Positions 1 to 11,792 of a stretch of 64,000 bases of DNA are shown piece by piece. Source of the stretch: an uncultured Peptostreptococcaceae bacterium. Its GTDB lineage: Bacteria; Bacillota; Clostridia; Peptostreptococcales; Anaerovoracaceae. Position 1 is the first letter of the stretch. Every line of letters begins with the position of its first letter. The notes under the pieces were generated by a model that ran no database searches, was not told where the DNA came from, and worked only from the letters and a program-made list of their open reading frames with translations. The stretch lies in the NCBI GenBank assembly GCA_949740445.1, contig CATJIF010000088.1:1-64000 (forward strand), given 5' to 3'. The position numbers and the translations under genes were made by a program.

Positions 1-80
1 GGTTGCGCATGTTTTAAGAAAATGCACAATCGTTTTGCGCGGTGCGTTGTTACAAAAAAGAGAGGATAGAGGAGGAAGGC

Positions 81-1865
81 GTGGCATTTTTACCAATGAC
101 AAAAGAGGAGATAGCGGACAGGGGCTGGGAGCAGCCGGACTTTGTTTTGGTAACGGGCGATGCCTACGTGGATCATCCGTCCTTTGGAACGGCCATCATC
201 AGCCGCCAGCTGGAGCGCTTCGGCTATAAAGTGGCCATCCTTTCGCAGCCGGACTGGAAAAGCGCAGAGGATTTCCGGCGCTTCGGCCGGCCGCGCCTGG
301 GTTTTCTCATCAACGGAGGCAACGTGGATTCTATGGTAAACCACTACTCCGTGTTTAAGCACCGCCGCCGGCAGGACAGCTATTCGCCCGGCGCAGAGGC
401 GGGCAGGCGGCCGGACCGGGCGGTGATCGTCTACAGCGGCCGGGCGAAGGAGGCGTATAAGGGCATACCTGTCATCATCGGCGGAATCGAGGCCAGCCTG
501 CGGCGGTTTGCGCACTACGACTATTGGGAAGATAAGGTGCGCCGCTCGATTCTTTTGGATTCCAAGGCAGATCTCCTCATCTACGGCATGGGAGAGCGGG
601 CTGTAGTAGAGATCGCCGAAGCGCTGGATTCGGGCCTCTCCGCGCAGGACATCACCTGGATTCGCGGAACGGCGGTGCGGGGCAGGGAAAGTGACGAAGA
701 GTACACGGCCCTCGGCGATACCGTGCTGCTGCCGCCCTATAGCGAGGTGGCTGCTTCGAAAGAGGCCTACGGCAGAAGCTTTGCCATCCAGTACCGCAAT
801 AACGAGTGGATCCAGGGGCAGCGCCTGGTGGAGCGCTACGACGACCGCCTGTGCATCGTTCAGAACCCGCCGCAGGAGCCCCTGTCTACGGAGGAGCTGG
901 ACGAAATCTACGAGCTGCCCTACGAAGGGACATACCATCCGATGTACGAGGCGGCGGGCGGCGTTCCTGCCATCCGCGAGGTGGAGTTTTCCATCGTGTC
1001 GAACCGCGGATGCTTTGGCGGATGCGCCTTCTGCGCCCTGACCTACCATCAGGGGCGGGAGGTGCGCTCCCGCAGCAGGGAGTCCATCGTCCGCGAGGCT
1101 GAGCGTTTAACGAGGCGTCCCGGCTTTAAGGGCTACATCCACGACGTAGGAGGGCCAACGGCCAATTTCCGGGCGCCTGCCTGCGAAGAGCAGCTTGCCC
1201 GCGGCGTCTGCAAGCATAGAGACTGCCTTTACCCCAGGCCCTGCAAGCGCATGAAGGTCGACCACAGCGACTATCTGGGGGTGCTGCGCGCCGTGCGCGG
1301 CCTGCCCGGCGTTAAGAAGGTATTTATCCGCTCCGGCATCCGCTTCGACTATCTGATGGCGGATGCGGCGCACGGGGAGTTTATGGAGGAGCTGTGCCGC
1401 TACCACGTGAGCGGAACGCTGAAAGTGGCGCCGGAGCACTGCGCGGCCCGGGTGCTTTCGCGCATGCGCAAGCCGGACATTTCGGTGTTCGAAGCCTTCC
1501 GGAAGGAATACCAGAAGACAAACCGCAGGCTGGGTGTAAAGCAATATATCATCCCCTACTTTATCTCTTCCCATCCCGGCTCAACGCTTTCCGATGCGGT
1601 GGAGCTGGCGCTGTTTTTAAAGCAGACGGGCTTTGTCCCCGACCAGGTGCAGGATTTTTACCCCACGCCGGGGACGCTGGCTACCTGCGAATACTATACG
1701 GAGCGCGATCCCTTTACAGGCGCGCCGGTCTACGTGGCGAAAACCATGGAAGAAAAGAAAATGCAGCGGGCGCTGCTGCACTTCCACAAGAAGGAAAACC
1801 GGCCCCTGGTAGAGCGGGCGCTGAAGAAGGCCGGCAGGCCCGAGCTCATCGGCGTGCTGCGCTGA
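81..1865 (+). CDS. YgiQ family radical SAM protein
   Basis: A radical-SAM enzyme of the YgiQ family, whose reaction is not established; these proteins carry an N-terminal YgiQ domain before the radical-SAM core. The N-terminus has the family hallmark FLPMTKEE, followed by TGDAYVDHPSFG. The iron-sulfur motif CxxxCxxC lies at C311, C315 and C318 within SNRGCFGGCAFC. I chose the GTG at 81 because GGAGGA at 71-76 sits 4 bases upstream and the family starts a few residues before FLPMTKEE; the frame is open upstream to 42 without a better ribosome site. At 594 residues it is near the usual length. A DNA methyltransferase gene starts 11 bases downstream, so the two are probably cotranscribed. Confidence 0.93.
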   Translation: MAFLPMTKEEIADRGWEQPDFVLVTGDAYVDHPSFGTAIISRQLERFGYKVAILSQPDWKSAEDFRRFGRPRLGFLINGGNVDSMVNHYSVFKHRRRQDSYSPGAEAGRRPDRAVIVYSGRAKEAYKGIPVIIGGIEASLRRFAHYDYWEDKVRRSILLDSKADLLIYGMGERAVVEIAEALDSGLSAQDITWIRGTAVRGRESDEEYTALGDTVLLPPYSEVAASKEAYGRSFAIQYRNNEWIQGQRLVERYDDRLCIVQNPPQEPLSTEELDEIYELPYEGTYHPMYEAAGGVPAIREVEFSIVSNRGCFGGCAFCALTYHQGREVRSRSRESIVREAERLTRRPGFKGYIHDVGGPTANFRAPACEEQLARGVCKHRDCLYPRPCKRMKVDHSDYLGVLRAVRGLPGVKKVFIRSGIRFDYLMADAAHGEFMEELCRYHVSGTLKVAPEHCAARVLSRMRKPDISVFEAFRKEYQKTNRRLGVKQYIIPYFISSHPGSTLSDAVELALFLKQTGFVPDQVQDFYPTPGTLATCEYYTERDPFTGAPVYVAKTMEEKKMQRALLHFHKKENRPLVERALKKAGRPELIGVLR

Positions 1866-1876
1866 AAGGAGGATGT

Positions 1877-3433
1877 ATGAGTTTACTGCACAAGCTGTGC
1901 GATATCGTGGAAGACTGCCGGGCGGACTTGACATACCGCAGCAGCTGCGAGCCTCTGTGGACCTTTCAGGAGCGCAGGAGAATGGATGGCGCAAAGAAGG
2001 CAAAAGCGACGGGAATGGGGAGCGAAGCGGTTTCCTGGATGCAGCCGGGGGCGCAGGATGCGCATCCGGTAGGAAACAGGTTTTTGGCGGAAAACGGAGC
2101 GCCGGCGGGAAATATGCTGGCAGCGGGCGACAACGCGGCTTTTATGGAATGGCTGTTGCGGGAGCGGCAGATGGCGGGCAAGCTGAAGCTGATTTACATC
2201 GACCCTCCTTTTTTTTCCAACGCGGATTACGCGGCAGAGGTGAAGATCAATACGGATAAAATACGGCTGTCGGCGGTAAGGCAGAAGGCTTATCGCGATA
2301 CGTGGGAAAACGGCATGGAGGAGTACCTTTCCATGCTGGCCTACCGCCTGCTTCTGATGCGGGAGCTTCTCGCTGAGGATGGCGGGCTGTGGATTCACCT
2401 GGATTGGCACGCTTCCCACTACGTTAAGGTGATCGCCGACGAAATTTTCGGGCAGGAGAATTTTATCAACGAGGTGGTCTGGCAGTACAAGTCCGGCGGC
2501 GTCAGCCGGCGGCGCTTTGCCAGAAAGCACGATACGCTGCTGTACTACGGAAAGTCGAAACATTATTTTTTCAAGGCGCAGAAGGAGAAATCCTACAACC
2601 GCGGCTACAAGCCCTACCGCTTCCGCGGCGTAAAGGAATACAAGGATGAGCTGGGCTGGTACACCATGGTCAACAAAAAGGATGTCTGGCAGATCGACAT
2701 GGTGGGACGCACGTCTGCGGAGCGCACCGGATACGCCACGCAGAAGCCGGAGCAGCTGTTGCGCCAGATTTTAGAAAGCTGCACGGAGGAAAACGACCTC
2801 TGCGCTGATTTTTTCTGCGGCTCGGGAACGCTTCCGGCAGCGGCAAAGCAGCTGTCCCGGCGGTGGATCGCCTGCGATTCCGGCCGCCTTGCCGTGGAGG
2901 AGACGGAAAAGAGGATGTGGACGGCAGGCGATTCGTTTTCGGTGTTCGAAGCTGTCCCGGCAGACGTTGCAGCGACCTTGAGAAAGGGAGAAGGCGCAGC
3001 TTTGCCGAGGAGGAGCGCCCAGCTGTTTCACAGGCGCATCCAGAATTCTGAGGGAAGCCTGAGCGCCGAGGTGTCGATGGCGCAGGCGGGGGTATCGGAC
3101 CGGCAGATTCTAACCGTGCAGCTGACCGGCTACGTTCCGCCGGTGGCCATCTATGAAATGCTGGACGAAAAAAACGCAAAGACCGTAAAGCGAATCGTAA
3201 AAAAGGATGGCTTAAGCCTGATCAATTACTGGTTTGTCGACAGCAGCCCGCAGGGCGATGGAATCCTCCGGCCCGATCAGATGATGGTGCGGGGCAAGGG
3301 CGGGCTGGAGCTGCAATTTGAAGCGCTTGCAGGGCACTTTGGCGGTACGCAGGGAGAAATCCTGATCCACGCCTCGGACGTGTTCGGAGGCCGCGTTACA
3401 GCCGTGGCCGCAGTAAAAAGGACGGAAGAATGA
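1877..3433 (+). CDS. Site-specific DNA methyltransferase (beta-class N4/N6 type), solitary
   Basis: Transfers a methyl group from SAM to an exocyclic amino group of adenine or cytosine in DNA. The catalytic motif IV DPPF is at residues 109-112 and the SAM-binding motif FCGSG at 313-317, preceded by a TQKPEQLL motif. The order IV, target recognition, then I defines the beta class. About 150 residues after motif I form an extra C-terminal region that I cannot assign. The ATG at 1877 follows AAAGGAGG (1865-1872); another ATG at 1873 is out of frame. The product is 518 residues. No restriction endonuclease gene lies on either side, so it is probably an orphan methylase or a remnant of a restriction-modification pair. 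The stop overlaps the next start (ATGA at 3430). Confidence 0.88.
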   Translation: MSLLHKLCDIVEDCRADLTYRSSCEPLWTFQERRRMDGAKKAKATGMGSEAVSWMQPGAQDAHPVGNRFLAENGAPAGNMLAAGDNAAFMEWLLRERQMAGKLKLIYIDPPFFSNADYAAEVKINTDKIRLSAVRQKAYRDTWENGMEEYLSMLAYRLLLMRELLAEDGGLWIHLDWHASHYVKVIADEIFGQENFINEVVWQYKSGGVSRRRFARKHDTLLYYGKSKHYFFKAQKEKSYNRGYKPYRFRGVKEYKDELGWYTMVNKKDVWQIDMVGRTSAERTGYATQKPEQLLRQILESCTEENDLCADFFCGSGTLPAAAKQLSRRWIACDSGRLAVEETEKRMWTAGDSFSVFEAVPADVAATLRKGEGAALPRRSAQLFHRRIQNSEGSLSAEVSMAQAGVSDRQILTVQLTGYVPPVAIYEMLDEKNAKTVKRIVKKDGLSLINYWFVDSSPQGDGILRPDQMMVRGKGGLELQFEALAGHFGGTQGEILIHASDVFGGRVTAVAAVKRTEE

Positions 3434-4038
3434 CGAAGTATGCAAGAATACTGCTTTTGGCAGTTTTGGGCGGCGCGGCCATCGGCGTGGGCGGCATCGT
3501 CTTTTTATCGGTGGAATACCGGATCGCGGGCGCGCTGATGTTTACGGTGGGCCTGTATACCATCTGCGTGCACGGCCTCAACCTCTTTACGGGGAAGGTG
3601 GGGTATCTGACCGAACAGCCGGCGGCATATCTCATCGAACTTGCCGTGATCTGGCTGGGCAACCTCATCGGCACGCACCTGGCGGCGCTGGGAGCGCTGT
3701 CTTCGCGGATCGGCGGTATTTCCTCCGCGGCGCAGGGCCTGTGCGAAGGAAAGCTTTCCGATTCGCCGGGAAGCCTCTTTCTGCTGGCGGTTTTCTGCGG
3801 CGCCCTGATGTACATAGCGGTGGAAGGATATAAAGTGGCGGGAAACCCGCTGATGCTCTTCCTCTGCGTAGCTTCGTTTATCCTGTGCGGCTTTGAGCAC
3901 TGCATTGCGGATATGTTTTATTTTTCCGCAGCGGGGATGTGGTCGCCGGCGGCGTTTTTTCGGATTCTCGTTATTACAGTGGGAAACACCGCGGGCGCGG
4001 TGCTGATCCCTTTGGCGAAGCGGATGCCGCAGCAGTGA
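3430..4038 (+). CDS. Formate/nitrite transporter (FNT) family channel
   Basis: A small polytopic membrane protein of 202 residues, likely a pentameric channel for small monovalent anions such as formate or nitrite. The family signature GFEHCIADMF is at residues 154-163, and VITVGNTAGA near the C-terminus matches the conserved last half-helix. Five to six hydrophobic segments can be counted. It is shorter than the common length of about 270 residues because the termini are trimmed. The start overlaps the methyltransferase stop by ATGA, implying translational coupling, although no functional link between the two is evident. The substrate cannot be read from the sequence. Confidence 0.85.
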   Translation: MTKYARILLLAVLGGAAIGVGGIVFLSVEYRIAGALMFTVGLYTICVHGLNLFTGKVGYLTEQPAAYLIELAVIWLGNLIGTHLAALGALSSRIGGISSAAQGLCEGKLSDSPGSLFLLAVFCGALMYIAVEGYKVAGNPLMLFLCVASFILCGFEHCIADMFYFSAAGMWSPAAFFRILVITVGNTAGAVLIPLAKRMPQQ

Positions 4039-4107
4039 GAAAATAAAGGCAGCGAGAAGATCAAACGGGAGCAAAACGCTTTCGACGGAATGCGAGGTGA
4101 TGTTTCA

Positions 4108-7025
<2,918 letters not shown>

Positions 7026-7056
7026 ATAAAAAAATGAGAGAAGGAGATGAGAGCCG

Positions 7057-7980
7057 ATGCCGATATTGATACCAAAAAACCTGCCGGCCTACAGCATACT
7101 GAAAAAAGAAAACGTCTTTGTAATGAACGAAAACCGCGGCCAGACTCAGGACATCCGCCCACTGCGGGTAGCCATCGTCAATCTGATGCCTACGAAAAAG
7201 GTAACGGAGACGCAGCTCATCCGCATGCTGGCCAATACGCCGCTGCAGGTGCAGCTGTTTCTGCTGCGCATGGATACCCACGTTTCGAAAAATACAGACC
7301 AATCCCACATGGAAACCTTCTATACCACATATGATGAAATCAAAAGCCAGAAATTCGACGGCATGATCATTACCGGGGCACCGGTGGAATTCCTGAACTT
7401 CGACGATGTGGACTACTGGGATGAGCTTTCGGTGCTGATGGACTACACAAAGAAGAATGTATTCAGCACGCTGCACGTCTGCTGGGGAGCCCAGGCCGGG
7501 CTTTACCATCACTACGGCATCCGCAAATACGAGCTGCCGGAAAAGCTGTTCGGCGTATTTCCTCATCGGATTAACGACCGCACGTCGGAATTTACCCGGG
7601 GCTTCGACGACGTGTTTTACGTGCCTCACTCCCGCCACACGCAGATTCGAAAAGAGGATATTTTGAACCAGCCGGATCTGGAAATTTTAGCCGAGTCCGA
7701 AGAAGCGGGCCCGCACATCATCTGTTCGAAGAACAAGCGGATGCTCTTTATCCAGGGGCACATGGAATACGACCGCGATACGCTGCGGCTGGAGTACGAG
7801 CGCGACCTGAGCCGGGGGCTGCCCATCAAAGTGCCGGCCAATTATTTTAAAAACGACGATCCAGGGCAGGGCATTCAGATCCGCTGGACCGGGCATGCCA
7901 ATCTGTTTTTTGCCAACTGGCTGAACTACGTATATCAGGAGACGCTTTACGACCTGGAGCAGCTGCCCCAGATGGAATAA
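7057..7980 (+). CDS. metAA: Homoserine O-acetyltransferase, MetA type
   Basis: Activates homoserine for methionine synthesis. The 307-residue product has the MetA fold residues: catalytic Cys142 in HVCWGAQA and the GHMEYD motif with catalytic His and Glu. Residue 111, in GAPVEF, is Glu; in this family Glu111 goes with acetyl-CoA use and Gly111 with succinyl-CoA, so I infer acetyltransferase activity despite the historical succinyltransferase name. The gene follows tgt by 31 bases and precedes an rRNA methyltransferase gene by 20. No SAM riboswitch or T-box structure was seen upstream; the gap is too short. Confidence 0.93.
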   Translation: MPILIPKNLPAYSILKKENVFVMNENRGQTQDIRPLRVAIVNLMPTKKVTETQLIRMLANTPLQVQLFLLRMDTHVSKNTDQSHMETFYTTYDEIKSQKFDGMIITGAPVEFLNFDDVDYWDELSVLMDYTKKNVFSTLHVCWGAQAGLYHHYGIRKYELPEKLFGVFPHRINDRTSEFTRGFDDVFYVPHSRHTQIRKEDILNQPDLEILAESEEAGPHIICSKNKRMLFIQGHMEYDRDTLRLEYERDLSRGLPIKVPANYFKNDDPGQGIQIRWTGHANLFFANWLNYVYQETLYDLEQLPQME

Positions 7981-8000
7981 GGCGCATTCATTAGGAGGGT

Positions 8001-9176
8001 ATGGATTTGGACATCTTAGACATCTGCAAACACGCAAAAGACTGCGGCGGATGCTTATATCAGGGCATCGACTACGAGGAGCAGCGCAATCTGAAGGGAA
8101 AGGAAGTCCTGCGCCTGATGAAGCAGAAGGGGATTTCCACGGACATCTTCCGCGGCATCGAGGGAAGCCCGCAACTTTACCGCTACCGCAACAAGATGGA
8201 ATACACCTTCGGCGACGAGGTAAAGGGAGGCCCCATGACGCTGGGCATGCACAAGCGCGGGCAGTTTATGTCCGTGGTTACAGTGGATGAATGCCAGCTG
8301 GTGGATGAGGATTTCAACCGCATCCTGCAAGCGGTGCTGGACTTTGCAGAGCAGAGGGGCTATTCATTTTACCACAAAAAAAGCCACCGCGGCCTGCTGC
8401 GCCACCTGATTTTGCGCAAGGGGCAGCACACAGAGCAGCTGTTAATCAACCTGGTAACCACCACGCAGGAACGCTTCGACGACGAAGCATTTCTGCAGCT
8501 GATCCGGCAGCTGCCGCTTGCTAACCGCGTGGTGGGCGTGCTCCACACCTATAACGACCGCCTGGCGGATGCGGTGTACTGCGACCGCCTGGAAATTTTA
8601 GAGGGGCAGGATTTCTACGACGAAACCATCCTGGGCCTGAAATTCCGCGTCAGCGCCTTCAGCTTCTTTCAGACCAACGTTTTGGCGGTGGAACGGCTCT
8701 ATGCGGAGGCGATTTCTCTGATCGACCAAGTGGAGGGAAAAACCGTCTTCGACCTCTATTGCGGTACGGGAACCATCACCCAGCGGCTGGCTTTGTCCGC
8801 AAAAGAGGCCATCGGCGTGGAAATCGTGGAAGAAGCGGTGGAAACCGCCAGAAAAAGCGCGGCAGAAAACGGCCTCTCCAACTGTAAGTTCATTGCAGGC
8901 GACGTGCTGAAGGTGCTGGATGAACTGACGGAAAAGCCCGACGTCATCGTAGTCGACCCGCCCCGGGCCGGCATCCATCCCAAGGCCATGCAGAAAATCC
9001 TGGGCTATGGAGTCGGGCAGATCGTCTACATCTCCTGCAACCCCAAAACGCTGATGGAGAACCTGGATATGGCCGGGCTTTCCGGCTATGAGGTCAGCTA
9101 TTTGAAGGCGTATGATAACTTTGCGTTCAGTAAGCATATTGAATGCGTGGCGGTGCTTTCGAGAAAAGATAAATAG
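8001..9176 (+). CDS. 23S rRNA (uracil-5-)-methyltransferase, RumA/RlmD family
   Basis: A SAM-dependent rRNA m5U methyltransferase. N-terminal cysteines C9, C15 and C18, with C98 as a possible fourth ligand, fit the family's 4Fe-4S cluster. The methyltransferase part shows DLYCGTGTIT, VVDPPRAG and SCNP with the catalytic Cys346. The product is 391 residues; the usual N-terminal TRAM domain is missing, as in many Firmicutes members. AGGAGG (7993-7998) lies only 2 bases before the ATG at 8001 but 8 bases before an in-frame TTG at 8007, so the true start may be the TTG. I cannot tell whether it methylates U747, U1939 or both. Confidence 0.9.
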   Translation: MDLDILDICKHAKDCGGCLYQGIDYEEQRNLKGKEVLRLMKQKGISTDIFRGIEGSPQLYRYRNKMEYTFGDEVKGGPMTLGMHKRGQFMSVVTVDECQLVDEDFNRILQAVLDFAEQRGYSFYHKKSHRGLLRHLILRKGQHTEQLLINLVTTTQERFDDEAFLQLIRQLPLANRVVGVLHTYNDRLADAVYCDRLEILEGQDFYDETILGLKFRVSAFSFFQTNVLAVERLYAEAISLIDQVEGKTVFDLYCGTGTITQRLALSAKEAIGVEIVEEAVETARKSAAENGLSNCKFIAGDVLKVLDELTEKPDVIVVDPPRAGIHPKAMQKILGYGVGQIVYISCNPKTLMENLDMAGLSGYEVSYLKAYDNFAFSKHIECVAVLSRKDK

Positions 9177-9331
9177 TGCTGGGAAATGGTAAGTTTTTGG
9201 GCTTTTGGAGTTAGGTACCAGAAAAGATTGATTATACAAATTAAGGCGATTCACACAACCTTAACCAGAGTGAAGATGATAAGATTAAGAACTGCATTCT
9301 GGTGAGCTTGCCAAAGAACAAGGATTGAGAT

Positions 9332-9751
9332 ATGTATATAGAAAACACAAATTCAGAGAATCAACATGTGGGACGTAAGTTTCAAGAATTTGTGCAATCA
9401 ATTCTCAAAGAAAAATACAATACATATTTTGAGAAAGAAGTAGCAATTCCTATTGGTAAGCCGTTGAAAAATCATAAGTTTGACCTTGCAAATGAAGATA
9501 GGTCTATTGTAGCCGAGTGCAAGTGTTATACATGGACGGGTTCTGGCAATGTTCCAAGTGCAAAAATGATGGGATTGAATGAGGCAGTGTTCTATGGAAA
9601 ATCAGAGACGCTCGCAGAATATTATGTTCGAGTACATGGACACCTGCTTAAAGATGTTTATGTTTTTGAAATTTCAGATGATAGAAGTATGAAGGTAATA
9701 TCAGGAACAGTGTATGTGATTAAACCTTTTAGAATTTATCTATACCTTTAA
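9332..9751 (+). CDS. Possible PD-(D/E)XK-type nuclease, probably internally shortened
   Basis: A 139-residue product in an AT-rich stretch unlike its GC-rich neighbours. KFDLAN followed by VAECKCYTW fits the D...ExK core of the PD-(D/E)XK nuclease fold. From memory of similar proteins, a stretch of roughly 15-20 residues between EAVFY and SETLAEYY appears to be missing; if so, the protein would be an in-frame deletion derivative. The ATG at 9332 has a weak AAGGA upstream. The preceding 155 bases (9177-9331) contain a short open tail ending in SLPKNKD that may be another remnant. Immediately downstream is a clearly dead gene, so this one may be decaying as well. Confidence 0.5.
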   Translation: MYIENTNSENQHVGRKFQEFVQSILKEKYNTYFEKEVAIPIGKPLKNHKFDLANEDRSIVAECKCYTWTGSGNVPSAKMMGLNEAVFYGKSETLAEYYVRVHGHLLKDVYVFEISDDRSMKVISGTVYVIKPFRIYLYL

Positions 9752-9770
9752 ATGCTCTCTCCTTTAAAGG

Positions 9771-10296
9771 TTGGAAAAAGGGCATTATCCGTGAGACGGT
9801 TTATAATGCTATATTGCCCACACCTGCTATATGTTTGGGACTTCTGCTCAAATTCGTATTGAGGATGAAAAACCATCATAAACAATCGATGTATTCCTCC
9901 GGGGGATGAACTGTTGAAACGTTGATGGATCCTCGCGATTCTGTATTATATAATCCGAATATTGCGAATATTTTTTTTGCCGCACCAAGTACATCAAACA
10001 CTGGGGATGCGGTATTGAAAAAATCTATAAAAAATTGGTAGCCTTCTGTTTACGAGCTACGGGGAAATAGACTTCGTGTACATTTTAAAGCACTCCAAAG
10101 TGCGCTTATAGATTAGTTCAAAGCACTAAAGTGGTAATAATTATGGTGCTCTGAATGACGCTTTGGTATTTAAGATTTTAAATGAGATTATCGAAAATCT
10201 AAAAGCATCGTAAAATGAGATTGCCAAGCGACTTGATGTGGTGAGATAATCTGTACAAAGGAAGATAGAGGAGTTCATAAAGGTAGGATTAATCTA
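9771..10296 (+). pseudogene. Decayed C-terminal half of an AlbA_2 (Schlafen-like) ATP-binding/HTH protein
   Basis: Conserved pieces of a COG2865-type protein can be read across three frames, with stops between them: IRETVYNAI, then SAQIRIEDEK, then MDPRDSVLYNPNIANIFF, then YIKHWGCGIEKIYKK, then LRVHFKALQSALID, then a winged-helix segment NEIAKRLDVVR followed by VQRKIEEFIKVGLI. The order and the WGxGIxKI motif match the ATP-binding and helix-turn-helix parts of the family. Several frameshifts and at least four in-frame stops make it inactive. The N-terminal AlbA_2 domain is absent. The remnant fills the AT-rich gap between the possible nuclease and the Fic gene. Confidence 0.78.
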
Positions 10297-10370
10297 CAGT
10301 GTCTGTGAGAATTGTAGCATACAGTCATTGGAGAGGAAACTATTATATAATACGGAGAAAGGGATATAGC

Positions 10371-11474
10371 GTGAACAAAGATCCATTTAAGGAATATATC
10401 AAAGAATCCGAACCCGATATGCGAGACAAAGGATATGCGTGGCATACGGCCATCGGTCTGCAGGCAGTTGATGGACTGAAGACATCAGATTATCTGGTGC
10501 GTACTGCTGTTCGCAATATTGAGGGTGAGATATCTTTTGAAGAGGCAAATGCGCTTTTGCAGACCTATTATGAACAAAATCCCGCTTGTAATGCACAGGA
10601 CCGTACGGAGGAGGCGGACAAGGTTTCAGCGAGAATTGCAACGCTTCTATCTGAGCGGGCCTTCAGCTTTACACCGAATGAGTATCTTTCCATTCACCGA
10701 AAGCTGTTTGCTGGTATCTATTCTCATGCAGGATGCATCCGGGATTATAACATTACGAAAAAGGAATGGGTACTCAATGGTGCGACGGTGCTTTACGGCA
10801 GTGCTACGGAGATTGGGGCAACACTGGACTATGACTTTTCAGAGGAAAAAAAATTCTCTTATAAGAATCTCTCGATGGATGAGATTATCCATCATCTCGC
10901 GCTATTCGTTGCAGGATTGTGGCAGATCCATGTATTCGGTGAGGGCAACACCAGAACGACAGCAGTGTTCTTTATCAAATATCTGCGCACCCTTGGCTTT
11001 GACGTAGCGAATGATACTTTTGCTGAGAACGCATGGTATTTTCGAAATTCACTGGTTAGGGCAAATTACAATGACTTAAAAAACGGTATCCATGAGACAA
11101 CAGAGTTTCTGGAACTGTTTTTAAGGAATCTTTTGCTGAATGAGCATCATCCGCTTCATAACCGTACATTGCATATCAGAGACACCTTCAAAAAAACAGA
11201 AAAGGTGGATATTGAAACAAAAAAACCGGACTTTGAAGATGTAAAACCGGACATTGAGAAAAAGTTTCAGCCCAAAACGGCAAGCCATATTCTTAAGCTT
11301 CGTGAGGCATTTCCAGGACAGACGATCTTTGGACGTTTGGATGTGATGAAAGTGATTGACATTAAACCGTCCAGAGCATCTGAGCTTTTGAGGCAGCTGG
11401 CGGAGTGTGGAATCATCGAGCCAGTGTCCGGACATGGAAAAGGAAAGTATCAATTTCGGCATCGGGAAGATTGA
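10371..11474 (+). CDS. Fic family protein with C-terminal winged helix
   Basis: Fic proteins usually transfer AMP or another nucleotide part to a protein hydroxyl. The active-site loop HVFGEGNTRTT starts at His187; it is the GNTRT variant of HPFxEGNGR. An N-terminal IEGE stretch resembles the region carrying the inhibitory helix, but the Ser/Thr expected four residues before Glu is Val, so self-inhibition is uncertain. Residues about 300-367 form a winged-helix domain suggesting DNA binding or self-regulation. I chose the GTG at 10371 with GGAGAAAGGG (10354-10363) upstream; the frame is open back to 10299. No small antitoxin gene is adjacent. A strong terminator follows at 11545. Confidence 0.88.
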   Translation: MNKDPFKEYIKESEPDMRDKGYAWHTAIGLQAVDGLKTSDYLVRTAVRNIEGEISFEEANALLQTYYEQNPACNAQDRTEEADKVSARIATLLSERAFSFTPNEYLSIHRKLFAGIYSHAGCIRDYNITKKEWVLNGATVLYGSATEIGATLDYDFSEEKKFSYKNLSMDEIIHHLALFVAGLWQIHVFGEGNTRTTAVFFIKYLRTLGFDVANDTFAENAWYFRNSLVRANYNDLKNGIHETTEFLELFLRNLLLNEHHPLHNRTLHIRDTFKKTEKVDIETKKPDFEDVKPDIEKKFQPKTASHILKLREAFPGQTIFGRLDVMKVIDIKPSRASELLRQLAECGIIEPVSGHGKGKYQFRHRED

Positions 11475-11544
11475 TGTGACAGCCGTTCGGGCCTGTTTCA
11501 AGGGAGTGAGGGTTTGAAGCCGCCGAAGATTTTGCTTGGGCAAG

Positions 11545-11597
11545 AGAGCAAACCACTGGTATGGTCGATGACCATGCACAGGTGGCTTGCTCTTTTT
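11545..11597 (+). terminator. Rho-independent terminator after the Fic gene
   Basis: AGAGCAAACCAC (11545-11556) pairs with GTGGCTTGCTCT (11582-11593), one mismatch. A second nested stem ATGGTC-GAT-GACCAT lies inside, and a T run follows. The rest of 11475-11792 shows no gene; a stretch near 11615-11665 has no recognisable coding potential. Confidence 0.8.
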
Positions 11598-11792
11598 ATG
11601 TTTCAATTTGCATTGTGAGGCCGACTTGAAGCCCACGGTGAAGCAGCCCTCAAAGAAGATGCTCTCAGTTTTCCGCTTTTCGCCCCTTTCTGGCATCTGG
11701 AAATACGCATCAAATTGTGATAGAATACAGGAAAAAGCCGGCAGGAGCAATATGCTTAGGTAGAAGATTTAAAATAGCCCAGGAGGCTTGCT

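Noticed and set aside
90-1049. A 319-codon minus-strand frame opposite the YgiQ gene
   Set aside because: High GC leaves the antisense frame open; it has no recognisable motif and overlaps a certain gene.
9771-10296. Intact small genes within the AT-rich gap
   Set aside because: The short frames together spell one protein family in order with stops and frameshifts, so they are pieces of one dead gene.
10371-11474. Fic protein as the toxin of a toxin-antitoxin pair
   Set aside because: No small antitoxin gene lies directly upstream; the gap is filled by the remains of an unrelated ATP-binding protein gene.
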